DNA of 64,000 nt. It comes from JAEZAA01 sp964514485 (GTDB lineage: Bacteria > Pseudomonadota > Gammaproteobacteria > Pseudomonadales > Oleiphilaceae). Position 1 is the first letter of the stretch. Each line of letters opens with the position of its first letter. The position numbers and the translations under genes are program-made. This document shows positions 1 through 7,589 of this stretch, in pieces. Below the pieces are notes generated by a model that was not told where the DNA came from, did not search any database, and worked only from the letters and a program-made list of their open reading frames with translations. Where the stretch lies: contig CAZEWG010000013.1 of assembly GCA_964514485.1 (NCBI GenBank), forward strand, positions 1 to 64,000. Reading direction: 5' to 3'.

Positions 1-1262
1 AGACGGGCGGAAATCGCCTGGCCATCGGCTTTACGACCCGCGGCTTTCTCCGTTGCTGACACGATATTGTCGGTATCGGCAATCAGGTAGTTGAGCGCCA
101 CTTTGATGGCCTCATTGGCATACCAGTTGACCCCCAGGGTATGGATGCTGGCTTCGCGGTCGGCAGCCCCCGATTGCTCCACACTCAGGTCCTCATAGCG
201 ATAGAACACTTCCCAGGCGCCCAGACTGGGGTTGGATGGCTTGATGCTGTCGAAGCGGCCACCGTTGAGGCGATAGCTGCGTGCTTCACCGGTCAGGGTA
301 TAGGCCGTTTGCAGGTAATAGCCGGTGGCATCCCGGTCGGCCTGGCCGCGGCTGCCGTCCAGATTCCGTTGCAGGTATTCCCCTTGGATGGAGGCCGGGC
401 CGAACTGATAGGCGGCTTCCAGTGCCCACACTTGGTCGTTTTCGAAACCATCGGCGATGCCAGCCCCCAGGGAGGCGCGGGCGCCGTTGATGGTGTCTTC
501 GGTGGTGCCCCGTACACCCAGGCGGCTGTTGAGGCTGCCGGTGTCGTTGGGGGTGTTCTCGATACTGCGGGTGGCGTAGTTGGCACCGAAGTGGAGCACA
601 TGTCCTTTGGCGTTGAGGGGGGTGACCACGGCCCGCGTGACAAAGGTGTTTTTGTTGCGGCCGCTGACTTCGTCTTCATTGCCCTTTTGGCGGAAGATCC
701 CGGCGCTGGCGTAGGCCAAATCCCCCGAGGTGCCGCTGACTTGCAGACCGAAGCCGTCTTTCTTGTCCTGGGCCCAGTCGGCGATTTCATAGATGGCGGA
801 ACGCTCGATGGCGGTGGTCCAGTTGGAGCCAGTGGCCCGCTCCAGACCCACGATCGGGTCGAAACGGCCGAACTTGATGTCAGCCAGATCAAAGCCGGTG
901 TAGGTTACTGACAGTTCGTCCCAGCGGCTGGTGCCGGACTCACCGAAATCCAGGCTCACCACATAGTTCCAGTCGGTGAAGGCATAGCCTGACAGGGTCA
1001 GAAAGGCGCGGCGGAAATAGAACTCGTCGGCGGTCTGGCCGTTTTTGGTGTAGAGCCCGTCGAAGTTGTCGTAATCGGCATGAATACGGCCACCCACCTT
1101 GAAGCCAAAGGATTTGTCGGCGGCACTGACGTCCAGGCCGCCTTTGGTTTTGATGATCAGGTCGGGGCCGTCGGTGGTGACCGTACCGGCATGAACCTGG
1201 GCGGCAATGGCCAAGGCCAGGGTGGTCACGGAAGTCAGGGCAAAAGAAGAGCGCAGAGACAT
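1..1262 (-). CDS. OprO/OprP-family outer-membrane porin (3' end cut by window edge)
   Basis: Reading the complement from the ATG at 1262 gives 420 residues without a stop, running off the left edge. Residues 1-25 form a signal peptide ending in AQVHA. The mature part has alternating aromatic and glycine-rich strands (GFKVGGRIHADYDNFDG, then FYFRRAFLTLSGYAFTDW) typical of phosphate-selective O/P-type porins. An AAGGAG Shine-Dalgarno lies just upstream. The 420 residues contain no cysteine and no methionine except the initiator. The gene follows lsfA by 242 bp on the same strand. By context I infer that it admits sulfate or organosulfur anions under sulfur starvation; the family name does not fix the substrate. 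Confidence 0.85.
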   Translation of the reverse strand, partial: MSLRSSFALTSVTTLALAIAAQVHAGTVTTDGPDLIIKTKGGLDVSAADKSFGFKVGGRIHADYDNFDGLYTKNGQTADEFYFRRAFLTLSGYAFTDWNYVVSLDFGESGTSRWDELSVTYTGFDLADIKFGRFDPIVGLERATGSNWTTAIERSAIYEIADWAQDKKDGFGLQVSGTSGDLAYASAGIFRQKGNEDEVSGRNKNTFVTRAVVTPLNAKGHVLHFGANYATRSIENTPNDTGSLNSRLGVRGTTEDTINGARASLGAGIADGFENDQVWALEAAYQFGPASIQGEYLQRNLDGSRGQADRDATGYYLQTAYTLTGEARSYRLNGGRFDSIKPSNPSLGAWEVFYRYEDLSVEQSGAADREASIHTLGVNWYANEAIKVALNYLIADTDNIVSATEKAAGRKADGQAISAR

Positions 1263-1363
1263 AGTTACTCCTTAAAAAAACAGCATATGGGTCTGGGTTA
1301 TTGCGGTTGCGGTGGAGCTTGCGATCCACACGGCCGGCGTCTGTCGTCTCCCCGTGGTTCACG

Positions 1364-1407
1364 GGCTTCCGGTAGGACCGGTCAGAAAAGGAGGGCGACT
1401 GCTATTG
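1364..1407 (-). promoter_or_regulatory. Third, diverged copy of the sulfur-island leader element, upstream of the porin
   Basis: On the + strand GGCTTCCG (1364-1371), CGGTCAG (1379-1385) and CTATTG (1402-1407) occur in the same order as in the lsfA and ssuE leaders, although the gap before CTATTG is longer. Read on the coding strand, the middle part can form a small hairpin (CCGG, five-base loop, CCGG). The downstream GGCTTCC arm present in the other two leaders is not found here. Confidence 0.45.
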
Positions 1408-1435
1408 GGTTATCGTGGCGCCAGGGGCCTGACGC

Positions 1436-1482
1436 TGGAGCCGAGGGGCTCTCGCGGCGGGTGGTAGCCCCGCAGGGCTCCA
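1436..1482 (-). other. Imperfect stem-loop between lsfA and the porin gene
   Basis: TGGAGCC (1436-1442) pairs with GGCTCCA (1476-1482), and inside it GGGGCT (1445-1450) pairs with AGCCCC (1466-1471). It lies 23-69 bases after the lsfA stop. No T-run follows on the minus strand, so it may be a processing, stability or attenuation structure rather than a full terminator. Confidence 0.4.
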
Positions 1483-1504
1483 CGCACGTCCCGGTCAATG
1501 TTTC

Positions 1505-2143
1505 TTAACGGTTGGGCTGAGGCGTCAGTCGCAGATAGGGCTTCACCGCCCGGTAACCTTTCGGAAAGCGACGGGCGATCTCCTCGGGGTCCTGCAGTGA
1601 CGGCACGATCACCACTTCATCACCGTCTTCCCAGTTGGCGGGGGTGGCCACCTTGTGGTTGTCGGTCAGTTGCAGGGAATCCACCACCCGCAGAATCTCG
1701 TGGAAGTTCCGGCCGGTGCTGGCGGGATAGGTAATGATCAGCCGCACCTTCTTGTTCGGGTCGATAATAAACAGCGAACGTACCGTCAGGGTGTCGTTGG
1801 CATTGGGGTGGATCAGGTCATACAACTGGGATACCTTGCGATCCGCATCGGCAATGATGGGGAAGGTCACCCGGGTGTTCTGGGTTTCGTTGATATCCTC
1901 AATCCAGCGATGGTGGGACTCTACCGGGTCCACGCTCAGGGCCAGCACCTTGACGCCGCGCTTGGCGAACTCGTCCTTGAGCTTGGCGGTAAAGCCCAAC
2001 TCGGTGGTGCACACCGGGGTGAAATCCGCCGGATGGGAGAACAGGATGCCCCAGGAATCGCCTAGCCATTCATGGAAATGGATCGGGCCTTCGGAAGAAT
2101 CCTGGGTAAAGTCAGGGGCGAGATCGCCCAGTCGCAGTGTCAT
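1505..2143 (-). CDS. lsfA: 1-Cys peroxiredoxin, LsfA type
   Basis: The protein has 212 residues, normal for Prx6-type 1-Cys peroxiredoxins, which reduce peroxides in the cytoplasm. The active site reads PADFTPVCTTE with the peroxidatic Cys at residue 45; it is the only cysteine, so there is no resolving Cys. The initiator is the only Met. The start at 2143 is chosen because an AGGAG site precedes it and the family N-terminus (MTLRLGDLAPDF) begins there; the frame is open further upstream but that part has no family character. In Pseudomonas, lsfA is known as a sulfate-starvation gene next to ssu genes, as here. A CysB-like palindrome and a conserved leader lie upstream. Confidence 0.93.
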   Translation of the reverse strand: MTLRLGDLAPDFTQDSSEGPIHFHEWLGDSWGILFSHPADFTPVCTTELGFTAKLKDEFAKRGVKVLALSVDPVESHHRWIEDINETQNTRVTFPIIADADRKVSQLYDLIHPNANDTLTVRSLFIIDPNKKVRLIITYPASTGRNFHEILRVVDSLQLTDNHKVATPANWEDGDEVVIVPSLQDPEEIARRFPKGYRAVKPYLRLTPQPNR

Positions 2144-2222
2144 GTCGGGTGCTCCTTCAATCAGTAAAAACGGGGTAACGCCAAAAAAAAGCAAAGCGCC
2201 TGAACAGCTTTCGCTGGAAACA

Positions 2223-2306
2223 TCATCCAAGGGGTGAATCCTGCTCAGTGCAGGTTTTTGAGGCTGAGCCCGGTTGCCGAACCCGATTCCATGGGGGATA
2301 GCGCAT
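2223..2306 (-). CDS. Possible 27-residue leader peptide in the lsfA 5' region
   Basis: The ATG at 2306 opens a 27-codon frame ending at 2223, starting MRYPPWNRVRQPG. It sits in the same register relative to the upstream GGCTTCC arm as the RYP codons of the leader ORF before ssuE (12 bases, then CGY-TAT-CCC), so the two are probably related. No clear Shine-Dalgarno is present, so it could be a decayed copy. Function is unknown. Confidence 0.3.
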   Translation of the reverse strand: MRYPPWNRVRQPGSASKTCTEQDSPLG

Positions 2307-2315
2307 CGGAACCCT

Positions 2316-2371
2316 GGAAGCCTTATCATCACTTGGATTTGGCTTCCGTTCGTCCGGTCAGCGCTATTGCT
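2316..2371 (-). promoter_or_regulatory. Conserved leader element of lsfA with hairpin
   Basis: The + strand carries GGCTTCCG (2341-2348), CGGTCAGCG (2355-2363) and CTATTGCT (2364-2371), matching the ssuE leader. In the transcript GGAAGCC can pair perfectly with GGCTTCC (2341-2347 with 2316-2322) around an 18-base loop. A small CCG/CGG hairpin lies just upstream of it. The element is about 170-230 bases ahead of the lsfA start. Confidence 0.55.
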
Positions 2372-2450
2372 TGAGTCTCTTCGCCTGAAGCGATTGAAAG
2401 TCATCTTACAAAAAACAAATCCGCCAACAAAGGAATAAAAAACTATTTCG

Positions 2451-2469
2451 TTATTCTATTAAAGAATAT
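2451..2469 (-). promoter_or_regulatory. CysB-like operator of lsfA
   Basis: The 19-bp palindrome TTATTCTATTAAAGAATAT matches TTATTCT-N5-AGAATAT, also found upstream of ssuE. Next to it on the promoter side is AATAAAAA (+ strand), likewise shared by both promoters. CysB, the LysR-type sulfur regulator, is known to bind TTATTC/GAATAA-like half sites; assignment here is inference. Confidence 0.55.
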
Positions 2470-2471
2470 GA

Positions 2472-2600
2472 TGTGTTTTCGTATCGTCTGGATTTCTCCA
2501 GAAAGCTCAGATAGTTAGGGGAATGATTGGAAAGGGTGGCGTAATGCTGTTGAGCGAGGGAGTCGAAAGGAGTCGCTGATCGGGCTTGGGAGCAGCCCAT
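2472..2600. other. Intergenic DNA between the lsfA promoter and the ssuF terminator
   Basis: This is the rest of the 518-bp gap between lsfA and ssuF. I see no ORF with a ribosome-binding site, repeat or RNA gene in it. Confidence 0.4.
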
Positions 2601-2624
2601 AAAAAAGGGGGCGCCGCGCGCCCC
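2601..2624 (-). terminator. Rho-independent terminator of the ssu operon
   Basis: GGGGCGC and GCGCCCC form a 7-bp stem with a 3-base loop, followed on the minus strand by six T. It lies 38-61 bases after the ssuF stop. Confidence 0.8.
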
Positions 2625-2661
2625 AATTTGGTCTGGAAAGAAATGAAAAGCCTGTTGCGGC

Positions 2662-2877
2662 TCAGAGTTTGGCCAGCGCCACCTCGGTGGATTTGACGAA
2701 GGCGATGACCTCGGAGCCGACGGTCAGCTCCAGCTCTTTCAGGGAACGGGTCGTGATCACCGAGGTGACGATGCCCGCCGGGGTCTGGACGTCGATTTCC
2801 GACAGGACCGGGCCGGTGATGATTTCCTTGATGGCGCCACGGAACTGGTTACGGGCGTTGATGGATTTGATGCTCAT
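2662..2877 (-). CDS. ssuF: Molbindin-like (Mop/TOBE) protein SsuF
   Basis: The 71-residue protein is one Mop/TOBE domain: SINARNQFRGAIKEI, then a GPVLSEIDVQT strand, TSVITTRSLKELEL and VGSEVIAFVKSTEVALAK. Molbindins of this size bind molybdate or similar oxyanions. In Pseudomonas putida the ssu operon ends with a gene of this type (ssuF) needed for sulfonate use, although its biochemical role is not settled. It has no Cys and only the initiator Met. A GGAGCACTGAC ribosome site precedes the ATG. Confidence 0.85.
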   Translation of the reverse strand: MSIKSINARNQFRGAIKEIITGPVLSEIDVQTPAGIVTSVITTRSLKELELTVGSEVIAFVKSTEVALAKL

Positions 2878-2900
2878 GTCAGTGCTCCTTCAATAAGTAA

Positions 2901-2928
2901 TGAGAATAGATAAGTCGTGAGAATAGAT
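2901..2928. repeat. Two 11-bp direct repeats between ssuB and ssuF
   Basis: TGAGAATAGAT occurs at 2901-2911 and again at 2918-2928, a 17-bp period, in the 75-bp ssuB-ssuF gap. The period of nearly two helical turns would suit tandem half sites for a regulator or a local promoter for ssuF, but no function is shown. Confidence 0.45.
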
Positions 2929-2952
2929 TGGTGGGTTCCGATGGAGCGCCGC

Positions 2953-3750
2953 TTACACGGCGATCCGGTAAATGGGTAAAGGAGTCGTCGCCTCCTGCGG
3001 CGGCTCCGGAATATAAGGGTGGCGATCTTCCATGATGCGCCGTAATACCAAGTCTTCGAGTTCGGCCACCGCGGTTGCGGTCCGTAACCGGGGGCGGGGT
3101 AGGTTTACCGCCAGATCCAGCCCGATCCGACCGTCTTCCACCACCAGGATGCGGTCGGCAAGCGCCACCGCTTCCGACACGTCATGGGTGACCAATAGCA
3201 CGGTAAAGCGATGCTCCTGCCACAGGCGTTCGATCAGTTGCTGCATTTCCAACCGGGTCAGCGCATCCAGGGCGCCCAGGGGTTCGTCCAGCAGCAACAG
3301 CTGAGGCCGGTGCACCAGGGCGCGGGCCAGGGCGACCCGCTGTTTCTGGCCGCCGGACAGGCGGCTCGGCCATTCGTCCCGGCGATCCCAGAGCCCGACT
3401 TCCTCCAGGGCGTGGCGGGCCAGATTGAAGCCGCGCGTTCCCAGCAGCACGTTGTCCAGCACGCTTTTCCAGGGCAGGAGCCGCGAGTCCTGAAACATCA
3501 TGCGTACCTGGGAGCGTTTATCGCCGGACTCCCGAAAGTGCAGGCCGAGATAGCCGCCGGAGGCTTCTTCCAGTCCCGCCACCAGACGCAGCAGGGTGCT
3601 TTTGCCGCAGCCGCTGCGCCCGACAATGGCGACGAACTGGCCCTGGGGAACCCGCAGGTTGATGTTGTCCAGCACCTGGCGCTCGCCAAACTGTTTGGAA
3701 ACCCGGTTGAGGTGGATCTGATAATCCGAGACCACAAAAGGGGCGTTCAT
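2953..3750 (-). CDS. ssuB: Aliphatic sulfonate ABC transporter ATP-binding protein
   Basis: The 265-residue protein has all ABC motifs: Walker A GRSGCGKST (about 44-52), Q-loop Q87, signature LSGGQ (131-135), Walker B LLLLDEP (151-157) and the switch His in VTHDVSEA. It energises sulfonate import through SsuC. The ATG at 3750 overlaps the end of ssuC by four bases (ATGA), so the two are probably translationally coupled. The frame is open further upstream, but that stretch is the ssuC sequence read out of frame. Confidence 0.95.
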   Translation of the reverse strand: MNAPFVVSDYQIHLNRVSKQFGERQVLDNINLRVPQGQFVAIVGRSGCGKSTLLRLVAGLEEASGGYLGLHFRESGDKRSQVRMMFQDSRLLPWKSVLDNVLLGTRGFNLARHALEEVGLWDRRDEWPSRLSGGQKQRVALARALVHRPQLLLLDEPLGALDALTRLEMQQLIERLWQEHRFTVLLVTHDVSEAVALADRILVVEDGRIGLDLAVNLPRPRLRTATAVAELEDLVLRRIMEDRHPYIPEPPQEATTPLPIYRIAV

Positions 3751-4553
3751 AGGTTGGTCTCCTTCTGATAAGCCGGGTGCCATTGCAGCCAGAGCCGCTC
3801 CAGGGTACGGGCCGCGATGTCTGCCGCCTTGCCCAGCAGGGCGTATAACAGAATGGTGAGCAGCACCACGTCGGTTTGCAGGAACTCCCGGGCATCCATG
3901 GCCAGATAGCCAATGCCCTGGTTGGCGGCGATGGTTTCCGCCACGATCAGGGTCAGCCACATAAAGCCCAGCGCAAACCTCACCCCCACCAGGATGGACG
4001 GCAGGGCACCGGGCAGCAGCACGTGCCAGAACAGGGCGAAGCCTTTCAGGCCATAGCTGCGGGCCATCTCGATCAGCCCGGCATCCACATTGCGGATGCC
4101 GTGATAGGTGTTGAGATAGATCGGAAACACCGTGCCCAGGGCCACCAGGAAGATCTTGGCGGTCTCATCGATGCCGAACCAGAGGATCACCAGCGGGATC
4201 AGCGCCAGATGGGGGACATTGCGGATCATCTGCAGTGTGCTGTCGAGCAGCTGGGCACCGAGCCTGGACAGGCCGGTGATAAACCCCAGGATCAGCCCCA
4301 GGCCAGCGCCGATCACAAAGCCAATGGCAGCCCGTTCGAAGCTGGCCCACAGATGCCGGAACAGCTCTCCCGACAGCAGTAGATCCCAGCCGGCCGCGAC
4401 CACGGCTATGGGCGCGGGCAGGATCCGGGCCGACAGCCAGCCGAGACTTGAAGCCAGCTGCCAGACGGCCAGTAACAACAGGGGAACCAGCCAGGGTAAC
4501 CCATGGGCGGACAGCTGTTTCCAAGTCTGGTTCGGTCGCGTGGTTTCTTTCAT
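3747..4553 (-). CDS. ssuC: Aliphatic sulfonate ABC transporter permease
   Basis: The 268-residue inner-membrane protein has about six hydrophobic segments. It carries the BPD-type EAA loop (EMARSYGLKGFALFWHVLLP) that contacts the ATPase. The sequence resembles SsuC/TauC permeases throughout. It contains no Cys and four internal Met. It lies 10 bp after ssuD and overlaps ssuB by four bases. Confidence 0.95.
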   Translation of the reverse strand: MKETTRPNQTWKQLSAHGLPWLVPLLLLAVWQLASSLGWLSARILPAPIAVVAAGWDLLLSGELFRHLWASFERAAIGFVIGAGLGLILGFITGLSRLGAQLLDSTLQMIRNVPHLALIPLVILWFGIDETAKIFLVALGTVFPIYLNTYHGIRNVDAGLIEMARSYGLKGFALFWHVLLPGALPSILVGVRFALGFMWLTLIVAETIAANQGIGYLAMDAREFLQTDVVLLTILLYALLGKAADIAARTLERLWLQWHPAYQKETNL

Positions 4554-4563
4554 GGCGCAGTCC

Positions 4564-5709
4564 TCAGGAGGCCGAAGCCGTTGTTTCGGGGCGGTATTCG
4601 TAGGCCACGACTTCCCCGAAGGGGCCAGTGAACTGGGTTTGCGCCGGGGGCTGAACCTGTTTCAGCGGCAAGTGCGGGAACAGCAGCTCGGCGGTCCGGT
4701 ACACTTCCTCCAGGTGGGGATAGCCCGACAGGATGAAGGTTTCGATACCCAGCGCCTGATATTCCCGCATCCGTTGGGCCACGGTGACGGGATCGCCCAC
4801 CAGTGCGGTGCCGGCGCCACCCCGTACCAGGCCGACGCCGGCCCACAGATTGGGGCTCACCTCCAGGTTCTCCCGCCTGCCGCCATGCAGGGCCGCCATC
4901 CGGCGCTGGCCTTCGGAGTCGAAACGGGCAAAGGCGGCCTGGGCCCGGGCAATGGTGTCGTCATCCAGGTGCCTGATCAGCTCGTTCGCCGCCTGCCAGG
5001 CCTGTTCTTCGGTCTCCCGGACGATCACGTGCAGGCGGATGCCAAAGCGAACGGTCCGACCTTCACGGGCGGCTTTCGCGCGCACATCGGCAATTTTTTC
5101 CGCCACCTGGGCCGGGGGTTCGCCCCAGGTGAGGTACAGGTCCACATGCTTGGCCGCCAGCTCGTGGGCAGGCTGGGATGAGCCGCCAAAATAGACGGGC
5201 GGATGGGGCTGCTGAACCGGCGGGAACAGCAACCGAGCGCCTTCCACCTTGAGGTGCTCGCCAGCGAAATCCACGGTTTCGCCCGCCAGCACCCGACGCC
5301 AGATCTGCAGGAATTCATCGGCTGCCGCATAGCGTTCGCCATGGCTGTAGAACAGGCCGTCACCAGCGGCTTCCTGTGGGTCGCCACCGACCACCACGTT
5401 GATCAGCAGGCGTCCGCCGGACAGACGGTCCAGCGTGGCGGCCTGGCGCGCGGCGGCGGTGGGCGAGGTAATGCCGGGGCGCACTGCCACCAGGAACTTC
5501 AGGCGTTGGGTGGCGGGCACCATGGCGGCGGCTACCGGCCAAGGGTCTTCGCAGGAGCGGCCGGTGGGAATCAGCACCCCTTCGTAGCCGAGCCGGTCGG
5601 CGGCCTGGGCGATCTGTTGCAGGTAGGCGAGGTCCACGGTACGAGCCCCTTGGGCGGTACCCAGGTAATGTCCATCGCCGTGGGTGGGTAAAAACCAGAA
5701 GATATTCAT
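4564..5709 (-). CDS. ssuD: FMNH2-dependent alkanesulfonate monooxygenase
   Basis: The 381-residue length equals that of E. coli SsuD. The enzyme uses FMNH2 from SsuE and O2 to split alkanesulfonates into aldehyde and sulfite. Family marks include MNIFWFLPTHGDGHYLGT, the Cys at residue 53 (GRSCEDPW), the IRLHVIVRE segment with the conserved Arg and His, and NLWAGVGLVRGGAGTALVGD, which holds the mobile-loop Arg. The cysteine is the only one in the protein. It stands between ssuA and ssuC in the usual ssuEADCBF order. Confidence 0.96.
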   Translation of the reverse strand: MNIFWFLPTHGDGHYLGTAQGARTVDLAYLQQIAQAADRLGYEGVLIPTGRSCEDPWPVAAAMVPATQRLKFLVAVRPGITSPTAAARQAATLDRLSGGRLLINVVVGGDPQEAAGDGLFYSHGERYAAADEFLQIWRRVLAGETVDFAGEHLKVEGARLLFPPVQQPHPPVYFGGSSQPAHELAAKHVDLYLTWGEPPAQVAEKIADVRAKAAREGRTVRFGIRLHVIVRETEEQAWQAANELIRHLDDDTIARAQAAFARFDSEGQRRMAALHGGRRENLEVSPNLWAGVGLVRGGAGTALVGDPVTVAQRMREYQALGIETFILSGYPHLEEVYRTAELLFPHLPLKQVQPPAQTQFTGPFGEVVAYEYRPETTASAS

Positions 5710-5731
5710 GGCGTTTTCCTTATCAGTGGAC

Positions 5732-6709
5732 TTATTTCTGTGAAAGGGTGTGGGCCGGGGACGATGCGGGAGTCCAGCCGGTACCTTGTACCTGGATGTT
5801 TTTTGGAATCAGCTTGAGGTTGTAAAAGGCGTCGGCGATGCGTTGCTGCTCGTCCAGCACCTGATCGCTGATCCGGTTGATACCGAAGTTGTAGCGGCCC
5901 AGGGCAGTACGGACCACGGTGTCCGGCAGGCCGACCAGCGGCGTTAACTCGGCCACGGCGGTATCCAGGTTGTGTTTTGCCCACTGGTTGACGGTATCCA
6001 GCTCTTCCAGGACGACGTTGAGCACTTCCGGGTAGCGTTTGGCGAACGGCTCGGAGGCCAGATAGAACTGGTAGTTGCTGACCAGCCCGGTGCCGTCCCG
6101 CAGGACTCGGGCCCTGTCGTCATGCTGGGCGGCCGCGAGGTATGGGTCCCAGATCACCCAGGCATCGACACTGCCCCGCTGGAAGGCGGCGCGGGCGTCA
6201 GATGGCTTGAGGTAGACGGGCTGGATGTCGCGAATGCTGAGGTTGGCCTCTTCCAGGGCTTTCACCAGCAGATAGTGCACATTGGAACCTTTGTTGAGGG
6301 CGATCTTCTTACCCTTGAGATCCGCCACGCTTTTAATGGGCGATTGCTCCGGAACCAGAATCGCCTCAGCCGCCGGGGTGGCGTTCTCGTGGCCGATGTA
6401 GAGCAGTTGGGCGCCGGCTGCCTGGGCAAAAATGGGCGGCGTTTCGCCCACGGTGGCCACATCGATACTACCCACGTTCAGGCCTTCGAGCATTTGCGGG
6501 CCGGCCGGGAATTCAACCCACTCTACTTTGAAGCCAAGGGGGTTTAGCCGCTTTTCCAGCAGCCCCTGGCCCTTCAGAAAGAGGAAGTTGCCGCCGGATT
6601 TTTGATAGCCGACCCGCAGGGTGTTGTCTTTGACGTCAGCCTGGGCTGACAGAACCGAGAGGGAGAGGACGGTGGCCACCAGGCCCCGCCAGAAATGGGA
6701 CAGTTTCAT
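5732..6709 (-). CDS. ssuA: Aliphatic sulfonate-binding periplasmic protein
   Basis: The 325-residue protein starts with a 24-residue signal peptide ending in SVLSAQA. It then shows the SsuA/NrtA-type fold: TLRVGYQKSGGNFLFLKGQG, VEWVEFPAGPQMLEGLNVGSID and GETPPIFAQAAGA. It delivers sulfonates to SsuBC. It has no Cys and one internal Met in 325 residues. The 91-bp gap to ssuE holds no clear terminator. Confidence 0.95.
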   Translation of the reverse strand: MKLSHFWRGLVATVLSLSVLSAQADVKDNTLRVGYQKSGGNFLFLKGQGLLEKRLNPLGFKVEWVEFPAGPQMLEGLNVGSIDVATVGETPPIFAQAAGAQLLYIGHENATPAAEAILVPEQSPIKSVADLKGKKIALNKGSNVHYLLVKALEEANLSIRDIQPVYLKPSDARAAFQRGSVDAWVIWDPYLAAAQHDDRARVLRDGTGLVSNYQFYLASEPFAKRYPEVLNVVLEELDTVNQWAKHNLDTAVAELTPLVGLPDTVVRTALGRYNFGINRISDQVLDEQQRIADAFYNLKLIPKNIQVQGTGWTPASSPAHTLSQK

Positions 6710-6800
6710 GAGTGCAGTGCTCCTTTTTGGGTTAGCGTGTTTACATGGTTGTCTCCTTCTCCCCGTATGGCGGTGGAGTCAGGCGGGTTTATAAAAAAAA

Positions 6801-7391
6801 TCAAATGCTTAATTGGGCGTTACGGACTCGTTCGTATAACAGGTGCGGGTCCGTATGGGCCAAGGCGCCGGGCAGGCTGTCGCTAAACAGTTGGATGGCT
6901 CGGTCCAGCCGTTCCTTGAGCCGGCTCTCCAGCGTCAGCTCACCGCCAACACCGAGGGTGACCTGGCGGTCGGTAGCGTAGACCGCGTTGAAGATCTGCT
7001 TGGCCTTCAGCCCTGAAAGAACGGGCTGCAGGGCGTAATCCACCGCCAACAGATGCCCTTCCGAGCCGCCGGTGACCAGCGGCAGCACGAGCTTCTGCTC
7101 CAGGCTCCGCTCTGGCAGTAAATCCAGCAACACCTTCAGGGCGCCGGCGAAAGATGCCTTGTACACCGGTGTGGCCAGAATCAGTCCGGCGGAGTCCTGC
7201 ACACTGCGGACGTAGTCTTTGACGGCTGGACTCTCGGACCGGGCATGGAGCAGATCCTCAGCGTTAAACTGGCGGACACCAATGAATTGGGTGTCTATAC
7301 CCCGTTGCTCGAGAAGAACCCGGCTGTATTCAGCCAAGGCACTGGAGCGGGAATACAGGCTGGGACTGCCCAGCAGAACAGTGACGAGCAT
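6801..7391 (-). CDS. ssuE: NAD(P)H-dependent FMN reductase
   Basis: The 196-residue flavodoxin-fold protein begins MLVTVLLGSPSLYSRSSAL, the phosphate-binding loop of the SsuE/MsuE reductases, and has ATPVYKASFAGALKVLLDLLP, the FMN-site segment. It supplies reduced FMN to SsuD. It contains no Cys and no Met but the initiator. Its ATG is 3 bases after the stop of the small ORF 7395-7589, so it is probably coupled to that ORF. Confidence 0.94.
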   Translation of the reverse strand: MLVTVLLGSPSLYSRSSALAEYSRVLLEQRGIDTQFIGVRQFNAEDLLHARSESPAVKDYVRSVQDSAGLILATPVYKASFAGALKVLLDLLPERSLEQKLVLPLVTGGSEGHLLAVDYALQPVLSGLKAKQIFNAVYATDRQVTLGVGGELTLESRLKERLDRAIQLFSDSLPGALAHTDPHLLYERVRNAQLSI

Positions 7392-7394
7392 GGC

Positions 7395-7589
7395 TTAATC
7401 CTGAATGTCGAGGGTGGAATCAACCGCACCGGGCCATGGCGGCAGCCCGGTAGCAGGGCTGAGACTGGCCAGGGTGCGTACAGAAGTCGGGGTCGGCAAG
7501 GTCCGGCTTGGCCACTGGGCTGATTGGTGGACAGCGCCCTGAGTGGGCCAGGCGTGACGGACGTTGTGGGGATAACGAATATGCAGCAT
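7395..7589 (-). CDS. 64-residue leader ORF preceding ssuE, unknown function
   Basis: The ORF starts MLHIRYPHNVRHAWPTQ and ends three bases before ssuE. A perfect AGGAGG (complement of 7595-7600) lies five bases before the ATG, the strongest ribosome site of the operon, which argues that it is translated. I recognise no domain. It is basic, rich in Pro, Thr and Ser, and contains no Cys and only the initiator Met, like its neighbours. The ribosome site lies inside the potential GGAAGCC/GGCTTCC hairpin. It may be a regulatory leader peptide that couples ssuE translation to folding of the leader RNA, or a small sulfur-starvation protein. Confidence 0.65.
   Translation of the reverse strand: MLHIRYPHNVRHAWPTQGAVHQSAQWPSRTLPTPTSVRTLASLSPATGLPPWPGAVDSTLDIQD

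Noticed and set aside
141..911. 256-codon open frame on the + strand
   Set aside because: It is antisense to the porin, which has a signal peptide, a ribosome site and a family pattern.
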